From positions 1-5,375 of the forward strand of contig SYLK01000595.1 of assembly GCA_005809115.1 (NCBI GenBank): a DNA stretch of 5,375 nt, read 5' to 3'. This document shows, piece by piece, positions 1-5,375 of the stretch (the stretch's first letter is position 1; every line of letters starts with the position of its first letter). The translations under genes and the position numbers were made by a program. The DNA comes from Planctomyces sp. (GTDB taxonomy: Bacteria; Planctomycetota; Planctomycetia; Planctomycetales; Planctomycetaceae). The notes under the pieces were generated by a model. It made no database searches, had not been told where the DNA came from, and saw only the letters and a list, made by a program, of their open reading frames with translations.

Positions 1-20
1 ATCGACGCCGCTGGTATCTG

Positions 21-1454
21 ATGGTGCGAACTGCAGCGCTGAGGCTGCTGGCCATGGCCGCAACTTCCGTGACTCGTCCCGCTGAGCTCTCTGCCTGGCC
101 AGCCGGTTATGCCGGACCTCAGCTCGCGGAATCCGGAGTCTCGCACAATTCCATTGTGCCTGCTGCCTGGCAGGTCAGTGAGGATGCCGACACTCTGCCG
201 GATTTGCTCTCCGGCCCGGTCCAGCCGCAGGACACGCGGTCCGGAGAGGTATTCCGTCAGGAACCGAACGCCGAAGCAGCCGCAGTACCGGAGACCAGGC
301 TTTCTGAAGCGTCCAGCCCCTTCGGAGATGTCAATGCAGCATTCTCGGAAACCGACTTTCAAGTCAATGGACAATTTGACTTCAACCATTTTCCCGAGGA
401 CTTTCTCTCGGGGGCAGTCATTCGCAACGGCCCACTGGCCGTGAAGATCGGCGGATACGTCAAGGCGGACCTGATTTACGATTTTGATCCGATTGACTCG
501 GGTGATCTGTTCGATCCCGCGCAGATTCCGGTCGACGCCCCACCCCGAACCGATGCCCGCTTTCACGCGCGTCAGACCAGACTGAATCTGGATACGCGCT
601 GGATTCCCGTCGACAGTGCCCCGGTGCGAGTCATGGTGGAGGGCGATTTCTTCGGCGACGACAGTTCCTTTCGGCTGCGGCACGCGTATGGGGAACGTGG
701 TGGCTGGCTAATTGGCCAGACCTGGTCAACGTTAGCCCATCGAGCCGCTCTGCCAAACACGCTGGATGTTGTGGGCGACGTGGCGAGTGTCGGGCGGCGG
801 CAAGCTCAGTTACGGTGGACACTGCCTGTCACCGACGAGCTGCATTTTGCCGCTGCCCTGGAAGACAGCAACGTTCAGGTTGAAGAGCAGTTCCAGGACT
901 TCGGAGATCCGCGGACGCCATCGCCGGATTTCATCGCGAGGCTGCGATACAAGACCGACGGATCGCAGTTCCAGCTGGCAGGAATCGTTCGGCAGCTCGG
1001 TTTCCAGCCGACCGGAATGTCCGTGCGGACATTCTCCGGAAGTGGTCTGAACGCGACCGGAGTGCTGGATCTGACCGAGGACGACCGCGCCTACGGTGGC
1101 ATCCTCTGGGGAACGGGGATCGGAAACTATCGTGATCTTCCAGACCTCGCTCCAACCAGTCCGACTGATGGAAAGTCCCTGGAATCGATGGCCTGGTATG
1201 TCGGCCTCAAGCACCAGTGGTCGCCCGGGTGGGCTTCAAATTTTACCTTCAGCAGCGGTGACGTGGAAAACACCAGCTTCCAGCCGCTGGACAGCCTGTC
1301 AAACACAAAATACCTGGCAGCCAACCTGATCTGGCAGCCAGGCAAGTATGGATTTGTGGGGGCAGAATATCTCTGGGGCTATCGCCAGAATCGTGATGCA
1401 CTCGATTCGGCGGCCAGCCGTGTGATGATGAGCGTCGGGTTCATTCTGCCGTAG
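21..1454 (+). CDS. DcaP-family outer-membrane porin-like protein
   Basis: Predicted outer-membrane beta-barrel porin resembling the DcaP family, whose members form trimeric channels for small anionic solutes; the substrate here is unknown. Family-like blocks appear in order: GGYVKADLIYDF (residues 144-155), FHARQTRLNLDTR (181-193), VMVEGDFFG (204-212), FRLRHAYGE (217-225), GQTWSTL (232-238), RRQAQLRWT (259-267) and DFIARLRY (303-310). The rest alternates polar and aromatic residues as barrel strands do, ending in a last strand SRVMMSVGFILP (466-477). The protein contains no cysteine. Residues 1-25 look like a weak export signal. Residues 26-137 form an acidic, Pro/Ala/Gln-containing extension before the barrel. 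The start is uncertain: no Shine-Dalgarno sequence precedes the ATG at 21, and the frame stays open to the left edge, so translation may begin outside the window. The gene stands alone on this strand and converges on the HEAT-repeat gene. Family assignment is from remembered motifs. Confidence 0.85.
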   Translation: MVRTAALRLLAMAATSVTRPAELSAWPAGYAGPQLAESGVSHNSIVPAAWQVSEDADTLPDLLSGPVQPQDTRSGEVFRQEPNAEAAAVPETRLSEASSPFGDVNAAFSETDFQVNGQFDFNHFPEDFLSGAVIRNGPLAVKIGGYVKADLIYDFDPIDSGDLFDPAQIPVDAPPRTDARFHARQTRLNLDTRWIPVDSAPVRVMVEGDFFGDDSSFRLRHAYGERGGWLIGQTWSTLAHRAALPNTLDVVGDVASVGRRQAQLRWTLPVTDELHFAAALEDSNVQVEEQFQDFGDPRTPSPDFIARLRYKTDGSQFQLAGIVRQLGFQPTGMSVRTFSGSGLNATGVLDLTEDDRAYGGILWGTGIGNYRDLPDLAPTSPTDGKSLESMAWYVGLKHQWSPGWASNFTFSSGDVENTSFQPLDSLSNTKYLAANLIWQPGKYGFVGAEYLWGYRQNRDALDSAASRVMMSVGFILP

Positions 1455-1589
1455 AAAGCAGCAGAACGCAGGACGTTCGGCTTCTGCCCGATTGTGGTTC
1501 AGAGGATCGGATAAAACCGGACCAGGCACTCTTTGGCAGTCAGATTTCGCAGGGTTGCGTCGAGAGCGACCGATCCCCTCAGAGACGAC

Positions 1590-3692
1590 TCATCGGCTGA
1601 CCGCCTGAATTGCCTCATTCACAGCTTTCTTCACCACCGGATCCTCATCATTCTGTAACGTTTCGAGAGCAGTGCGGACTTCCTTTGATCCGGCACCGAT
1701 CGCGCCCAGAGTCCTGGCGGTTTCCGCGCGAACACGGGGATTCGAATGCTGCAGCGCTGTCAGCAACAAGGGAATTGCTGCCGCAGTATTTTCCTTTGCC
1801 GGTGCCACGTGCACTAATGCCCAGGCCGAGAGAATGCGTTCGAATTCGTCGCCACGGCGAAGGGTTTCACGAAGCAGCGGGGCAGCGCCGTGGGCTGGCT
1901 CGCCAAGCCTCCCCAGCAGATAACGCGCGGCATTCCGTACCCGAGCATCCGGGGCATCCAGCGAAGCCATTGCGACCGGAAGTGCCTGCGACGCTGGTGC
2001 CTGAATCTCGGCCAGACTCTGCAGAGACTGCGCGCGAACCGCAGGATCCGGATCGCTGCGGGCATGTTCCAGCAGGGATGGCAGGGCCGCCGTCGCGGCC
2101 GGCCCCAGTGTCGCGAACGCGGTCATCGCTTCCTTCCGCACGAGGGGCATGTCCGAGGAAGTTGCCCGCAGCAGATGCGGCATCACCAGCTTCAGATTAT
2201 CTGCATTGTGCGGATCCAGTGTGGCGATTGCCCAGGCGGCAGATCGCTGAACCTGTTCAGTTTCCGATTCTGTGATGAGTTTTCGCAGAACTGGCAGCGC
2301 CTGTTTCTCCCCGATGCGTGCCAGCACATAGGCAGCCCCCGCGCGTGCGTCCCCGCCCGCTGAATCCTCAATAATCTTCAGCATGGCCGGTGTCGCTGCG
2401 GCAGCCCGCGGCCCCATGGAAGCCAGCGCAATGAAGACTTCCCGCCGCAGATCCAGATCGTCGCGAACAACGCTGAGCAGTTCCACCAGAGCCGGCACAG
2501 AGGATTCAGCACCCGGCCCGATCTCCCCCAGAATCTCAACCACCAGCTTTCGATAGTCCTTGTCCGCCAGCTTCGATACCAGTGCGGGTACGGCAGGTGC
2601 CCCGATCCGCGACAGAGCGTTCGCCGCTTTCACCGTCACTGCACCGTGGCCGTCTGACAAGGCCCGCACCAGAGCTTCGATGACTTCGACACGGGTATCT
2701 CCGATTCGTCCCAGGGCATCGACCACAGAAGCTCGCAGCATGGTGCTGTCGTCAGACAGCAGTTTCAGCAGCAGCGATACGGAATTCCCGGCCTGTGGGC
2801 CGAAGTCACCGATGGCACGCACGGCGACGATTCGAACGGCAGTCGATGACTGCCCCTCCAGCAGCCCATGGAGCGCAGGCAGCACGGTGCCGGGCTCAGC
2901 CTGAATTTTTCCGAGCGCTGCTGCTGCGGCACGCACCACCAGTTCATCGTGATCATGCAGATGCATCACGAGCACAGGCGCTGTCGCGGCTGCCGCAGGA
3001 CCAGTCTCTCCCAGAATCTCGCACGCCTTCAGCTGCACCCGGGGAGGACTGCCAGACAGGGCCGCAGCGACGGCCGGAACCACAACAGGACCAATTTCCA
3101 ACAGCGTGGCAGACGCCTCGTTGCGAACATCAGCCCGCGGATCTCCCAGCGCCGTGACAAGGCGAGAAACGGAATCCCTGACCGTTTCATTGTCTGTACC
3201 TGCGAGCATCACCAGACAGCGAATCGCGGAAATCGCCAGGGACGCATTCGGGTTCCGGCATAAACGCCGGATCTGTGTGACGGCTTCCGGCGATGCCATC
3301 CCAATCCGTCGCAGACTTTCCAGTGCAGCGGACTGCAGTAACTCGGAATCCGATGTGAGGAACACTGTGAGACTGTCGGCCGAATCGTGGGCCAGCGGTC
3401 CGATCTGCCCCAGCGCCACGATACATTCGTAACGCAGCGCGGGGTTCTCCGTTCGCAGTGACTCGACCAGAGGGTCAATCGCAGCCCGCGCATACGGCCC
3501 CAGCGCACTGATCTCGACCGCAGCCTGAATCTGCTCGTCCACAGTCCCGGACCGCAGCCGCTCCAGCAGAGCCTGCACACCAGCCGCGGCTGATTCCGTC
3601 TCCTGTCCCTGCACCAGGACTGTGCAAAATGGACCAGTCCAGGCGAATGCAGTCAGCAGACAGGATACGAAAACCGGAGAAAACGCTCTCAT
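1590..3692 (-). CDS. Exported HEAT-repeat protein (about 20 repeats)
   Basis: A 700-residue protein built almost wholly of HEAT-like helical repeats (PBS-lyase type), which normally form a curved solenoid for protein binding; no catalytic domain is visible. The repeat core 'A..ALG.IGP' recurs about every 30-40 residues, for example ECIVALGQIGP (89-99), KACEILGETGP (222-232), SVVDALGRIG (322-331), LVVEILGEIGP (383-393), EAMTAFATLGP (521-531) and ETARTLGAIG (657-666); I count about 20 units over residues 57-700. Residues 1-29 form a signal peptide (Met-Arg, then a hydrophobic stretch), suggesting the periplasm or cell surface. I chose the ATG at 3692 rather than the in-frame ATG at 3752. It has GGGAGG seven bases upstream, places the signal peptide at the N-terminus, and overlaps the previous gene's stop as ATGA, implying translational coupling. 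The longer form would add 20 basic/polar residues lying inside the upstream gene. Partner and function are unknown. Confidence 0.9.
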   Translation of the reverse strand: MRAFSPVFVSCLLTAFAWTGPFCTVLVQGQETESAAAGVQALLERLRSGTVDEQIQAAVEISALGPYARAAIDPLVESLRTENPALRYECIVALGQIGPLAHDSADSLTVFLTSDSELLQSAALESLRRIGMASPEAVTQIRRLCRNPNASLAISAIRCLVMLAGTDNETVRDSVSRLVTALGDPRADVRNEASATLLEIGPVVVPAVAAALSGSPPRVQLKACEILGETGPAAAATAPVLVMHLHDHDELVVRAAAAALGKIQAEPGTVLPALHGLLEGQSSTAVRIVAVRAIGDFGPQAGNSVSLLLKLLSDDSTMLRASVVDALGRIGDTRVEVIEALVRALSDGHGAVTVKAANALSRIGAPAVPALVSKLADKDYRKLVVEILGEIGPGAESSVPALVELLSVVRDDLDLRREVFIALASMGPRAAAATPAMLKIIEDSAGGDARAGAAYVLARIGEKQALPVLRKLITESETEQVQRSAAWAIATLDPHNADNLKLVMPHLLRATSSDMPLVRKEAMTAFATLGPAATAALPSLLEHARSDPDPAVRAQSLQSLAEIQAPASQALPVAMASLDAPDARVRNAARYLLGRLGEPAHGAAPLLRETLRRGDEFERILSAWALVHVAPAKENTAAAIPLLLTALQHSNPRVRAETARTLGAIGAGSKEVRTALETLQNDEDPVVKKAVNEAIQAVSR

Positions 3693-4342
3693 TTCAGTGC
3701 CTCCCGGGCATGATCGCCTTCGACCGACAGACTGCTGAGAAATTTTCGACAAGTGCGGTAGGCCTCGGACCCCAGCGCGGAATTGCTGCGGCTGAGAATC
3801 AGCATCATTCGATGGGATGCGTCGTAAATGATTTTCGTGGTCCTGTCCCCGGGACCAAGTTCGGCCTGGGTGTGCAGCGCGTCTTCCACCGACTTCCGGT
3901 CCCCGGCATAGTCATCGCCCTGAAGGCACTCTGGCCAGTGAATTTCGCCGGTCAGCGGATCGATTTCGTCCGAGGAGAGCCTGGGATAACGTTCTGTCCG
4001 CGGTTTCGGCGGCGGACGCCGCGCTGCACGCTCCTTCTGCTCCTGCTTTCGCTGCTCGTTCCGCGCATGAGTCGCTTCCCGCTGTTGTCGCCGGATTTCC
4101 AGCATCCTGGCTTCGTTCTCCAGGTAAAGACTCCGGGCCTGTTCGTTCGCGATCGATGCCCGGGCGTAATTTTCCGCCGCAGCACCCTGTGCCAGCGCCA
4201 TCTGTGCCTGCGCCCGCACAGCACTGGAATAAGGCGTGGCGGGTTCCGTATATCCGCCCCAGCCACCATACCATTGCGCATGACAGTCCGCGCAGACGGT
4301 CGCCCCCATTGCGCTCGCCAGGATCAAGCACCAGCGTCTCAT
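3689..4342 (-). CDS. Exported protein of unknown function, Ala/Glu/Arg-rich helical
   Basis: A 217-residue protein whose function I do not recognise. Residues 1-22 look like a type I signal peptide: Met-Arg-Arg, a hydrophobic core, and possible cleavage after VCA (16-18) or CHA (20-22). The mature protein would then begin near the aromatic/Gly stretch QWYGGWGGY (23-31). Residues 38-108 are rich in Ala, Gln, Glu and Arg and should form a long helix or coiled coil. A Pro/Arg linker follows (109-121), then a C-terminal domain with SSDEIDPLTGEIHWPECL (123-140) and a helical tail containing YRTCRKFLSSL (195-205). The 'DPxTGxIxWP' block followed by a helical tail resembles exported proteins I associate with planctomycetes; that is recollection, not a search result. 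Cys139 and Cys198 could form a disulphide. The start is supported by GGAGAA seven bases upstream. It is the first gene of an operon, its stop overlapping the start of the HEAT-repeat gene. Confidence 0.83.
   Translation of the reverse strand: MRRWCLILASAMGATVCADCHAQWYGGWGGYTEPATPYSSAVRAQAQMALAQGAAAENYARASIANEQARSLYLENEARMLEIRRQQREATHARNEQRKQEQKERAARRPPPKPRTERYPRLSSDEIDPLTGEIHWPECLQGDDYAGDRKSVEDALHTQAELGPGDRTTKIIYDASHRMMLILSRSNSALGSEAYRTCRKFLSSLSVEGDHAREALK
3700..3705 (-). promoter_or_regulatory. Ribosome binding site of the HEAT-repeat gene
   Basis: GGGAGG on the minus strand lies seven bases upstream of the ATG at 3692, inside the last codons of the preceding gene. It decides the start of the HEAT-repeat gene and, with the ATGA overlap at 3692-3689, points to coupled translation. 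Confidence 0.8.
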
Positions 4343-4349
4343 GTTCGTC

Positions 4350-4355
4350 TTCTCC
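4350..4355 (-). promoter_or_regulatory. Ribosome binding site of the small exported protein
   Basis: GGAGAA on the minus strand lies seven bases upstream of the ATG at 4342. It supports this start, which also gives a complete signal peptide. Confidence 0.7.
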
Positions 4356-4386
4356 GTCTGCAGCCGACAACAGCCCTGATCTGTTC

Positions 4387-4415
4387 AACTTAACTCAAAC
4401 GGCTGCCAGATGCAA
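4387..4415 (-). promoter_or_regulatory. Weak candidate promoter of the two-gene operon
   Basis: On the minus strand, TTGCAT (4415-4410) and TAAGTT (4392-4387) are separated by 17 bases and lie in the most AT-rich patch of the divergent interval, about 45 bases upstream of the operon's first ATG. Each hexamer matches its consensus at only three of six positions, so the call rests mainly on spacing and position. Confidence 0.2.
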
Positions 4416-4425
4416 TCAGGAGAAC

Positions 4426-4452
4426 GGAGCGGGCAGGAAGCCAGAACGCTCC
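4426..4452. repeat. Inverted repeat (bulged hairpin) in the divergent intergenic region
   Basis: GGAGCG (4426-4431) pairs with CGCTCC (4447-4452). Inside it, GGC (4432-4434) pairs with GCC (4440-4442) around an AGGAA loop, leaving AGAA unpaired on one side. No T-tract follows on either strand, so it is not an intrinsic terminator. It lies upstream of the candidate start sites of both flanking genes. Role unknown. Confidence 0.4.
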
Positions 4453-4463
4453 AGCGGGGCAAT

Positions 4464-4484
4464 CCGAAATCGGGACAGTTTCGG
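4464..4484. repeat. Short inverted repeat in the divergent intergenic region
   Basis: CCGAAA (4464-4469) and TTTCGG (4479-4484) form a perfect six-base inverted repeat around a nine-base spacer, twelve bases to the right of the preceding hairpin. The spacing would suit a regulator binding site, but a repeat this short can arise by chance in GC-rich DNA. Confidence 0.35.
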
Positions 4485-4532
4485 CTTCCGGGGCTGACCG
4501 AGGGGCGCTCTGAGGAATCCGACTCGGAAACA

Positions 4533-4541
4533 TGGTAGAGT
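4533..4541 (+). promoter_or_regulatory. Candidate extended -10 element for pgi
   Basis: TGGTAGAGT fits an extended -10 pattern: TG, one base, then a hexamer matching TATAAT at four of six positions. It lies about 78 bases upstream of the pgi start. I see no good -35 hexamer 16-18 bases before it, which extended -10 promoters can lack. This is a pattern match only. Confidence 0.3.
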
Positions 4542-4549
4542 GGGCCGAC

Positions 4550-4602
4550 GATCAGGCGCGAAACCCTGAACGCCGGATCAGGATCAGGTCCAACACGATC
4601 AG
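4550..4602 (+). repeat. Recurring GATCAGG word in the pgi leader
   Basis: GATCAGG occurs at 4550-4556, 4576-4582 and 4582-4588, the last two sharing one G. A one-mismatch copy, GATCAGC, is at 4597-4603. A further exact copy lies on the minus strand at 4381-4375, in the leader of the divergent operon. The words lie between the candidate pgi -10 element and its ribosome binding site. They could be an operator or leader element, or chance. Confidence 0.35.
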
Positions 4603-4605
4603 CAC

Positions 4606-4610
4606 AGGAA
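4606..4610 (+). promoter_or_regulatory. Ribosome binding site of pgi
   Basis: AGGAA lies eight bases before the ATG at 4619. It supports that start over the internal in-frame ATG far downstream, and the conserved N-terminal AWQALQ motif would be lost with a later start. Confidence 0.7.
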
Positions 4611-4618
4611 TCGCACGC

Positions 4619-5375
4619 ATGCCGGAAACGACCTCATCACTGACAACAGATTCAGCATGGCAGGCACTTCAGACGCACCACAATACAGTCTGTCGCACGC
4701 ACCTGCGAAGCTTGTTTGCGGATGACATCAGCCGCGGCGAACGTCTGACCGTCGAGGCGGTTGGCGTTTTCCTCGATTACTCGAAGAATCGCATCACCGA
4801 CGAAACCCTCCGACTCCTGGTGCAGCTCGCGGTGCATTCACGTCTGCGACATCAGATCGACGCGATGTTTCGCGGTGATCGGATCAATGTCACGGAGAAT
4901 CGCGCCGTCCTGCATGTGGCGCTCCGCGCCCCGCGAACCGCGTCGATCGTGGTCGATGGGGAAAATGTTGTGCCGCTGGTGCATGCGGTGCTGGACAGAA
5001 TGGCGGATTTCTGTAATCGCGTGCGGAGCGGTGCCTGGAGGGGGCACACCGGCAGTCGCATCCGGAACATTGTGAACATCGGCATCGGAGGATCTGACCT
5101 CGGGCCGGTGATGGCCTGCGAGGCGCTCCGGCACTACAGCGATCGGTCGATGACGTTCCGCTTCGTATCCAATATTGACGGCACAGACTTCGCAGAAGCG
5201 ACCCGCGACCTCGATCCGGCCGAAACGCTGTTCATCGTTGCCTCGAAGACCTTCACAACTCAGGAGACAATGACGAACGCGATCAGCGCGCGTGACTGGG
5301 TGCTGCAGGGCCTCGGGGGGGATCGGAAAGCCGTGGCCCGCCATTTTGTGGCGGTGTCAACCAATGCGGCAAAGG
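4619..5375 (+). CDS. pgi: Glucose-6-phosphate isomerase, N-terminal part (cut by window edge)
   Basis: Cytoplasmic enzyme that interconverts glucose 6-phosphate and fructose 6-phosphate in glycolysis and gluconeogenesis. Only 252 codons of a gene that usually encodes about 550 residues are present; the frame is open to the right edge. Conserved blocks are DYSKNRITDETL (53-64), TENRAVLHVALR (92-103), the sugar-phosphate loop NIGIGGSDLGP (153-163), SNIDGTD (184-190) and SKTFTTQETMTNA (209-221). Phosphate-contacting Ser159, Ser209, Lys210, Thr211 and Thr214 are all present and, as I recall, carry the same numbers as in the mammalian enzyme. The second isomerase domain, including the GGRYS signature and the catalytic Glu, His and Lys, lies beyond the window. 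The ATG at 4619 is supported by AGGAA eight bases upstream and by an N-terminus (AWQALQ.H) resembling that of E. coli Pgi. The gene is divergent from the HEAT-repeat operon. Nothing seen suggests it is broken. Confidence 0.97.
   Translation, partial: MPETTSSLTTDSAWQALQTHHNTVCRTHLRSLFADDISRGERLTVEAVGVFLDYSKNRITDETLRLLVQLAVHSRLRHQIDAMFRGDRINVTENRAVLHVALRAPRTASIVVDGENVVPLVHAVLDRMADFCNRVRSGAWRGHTGSRIRNIVNIGIGGSDLGPVMACEALRHYSDRSMTFRFVSNIDGTDFAEATRDLDPAETLFIVASKTFTTQETMTNAISARDWVLQGLGGDRKAVARHFVAVSTNAAK

Noticed and set aside
1455..1589. Possible bidirectional terminator between the convergent porin and HEAT-repeat genes: GAACG/CGTTC at 1464-1478 or GCAGAA/TTCTGC at 1461-1487, and GTCG/CGAC at 1559-1570.
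   Set aside because: The stems are only four to six pairs, two of them compete with each other, and none is followed by a T-tract on either strand. Nothing else is visible in this gap.
1610..2363. Overlapping plus-strand open frames of 221 and 157 codons.
   Set aside because: Both are antisense to the HEAT repeats and give low-complexity Arg/Pro-rich translations with no ribosome binding site that I can see.
1590..3692. Repetitive coding DNA as a possible CRISPR array or tandem DNA repeat.
   Set aside because: The repetition is at the protein level (HEAT motifs); the nucleotide units are divergent and of unequal length, with no identical repeats or spacers.
4280..4294. CADCH (residues 17-21 of the small exported protein) matches the CxxCH haem c-binding motif.
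   Set aside because: It sits in the cleavage region of the signal peptide, where processing after VCA or CHA would split or remove it. There is no second haem motif or distal Met ligand context, so it is probably chance.
3629..4393. A 254-codon open frame on the plus strand antisense to the operon.
   Set aside because: It covers the junction of two well-supported minus-strand genes, its translation is Arg/Pro/Leu-rich with no recognisable domain, and GC-rich coding DNA routinely leaves such open antisense frames.
4838..5344. A 168-codon minus-strand open frame.
   Set aside because: It is antisense to strongly conserved pgi sequence, and its translation resembles no family I know.

Overview
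The window looks like ordinary chromosomal DNA from a GC-rich Gram-negative-type bacterium, most likely a planctomycete. That assignment is inferred from protein style only. It rests on a DcaP-type outer-membrane porin with a long N-terminal extension, a predicted exported HEAT-repeat protein, and a small exported Ala/Glu/Arg-rich protein with a 'DPLTG.I.WP' block that I associate with planctomycete secreted proteins. No rRNA or other taxonomic marker is present.

Layout: (1) A DcaP-family porin gene runs rightward from the left edge to 1454; its true start may lie just outside the window. (2) A 135-bp convergent gap (1455-1589) follows, in which I see no convincing terminator. (3) A leftward two-gene operon spans 4342 to 1590. 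Its first gene encodes a 217-residue exported protein of unknown function (4342-3689). The second encodes a 700-residue exported protein made almost entirely of about 20 HEAT-type repeats (3692-1590). The two genes overlap by an ATGA stop/start, and a strong Shine-Dalgarno sequence fixes the second start. (4) A 276-bp divergent intergenic region (4343-4618) contains both leaders, two small inverted repeats and a recurring GATCAGG word. (5) The 5' part of pgi (glucose-6-phosphate isomerase) runs rightward from 4619 and is cut by the right edge after 252 codons.

Only pgi has a firm biochemical role, in glycolysis and gluconeogenesis. The porin should sit in the outer membrane. The two operon products are probably exported and may act together, but their function cannot be read from the sequence. 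I found no tRNA, rRNA, CRISPR array, transposase, attachment site or phage gene. The window does not contain an obvious novel defence or mobile system. The least-explained item is the exported HEAT-repeat/small-protein operon.
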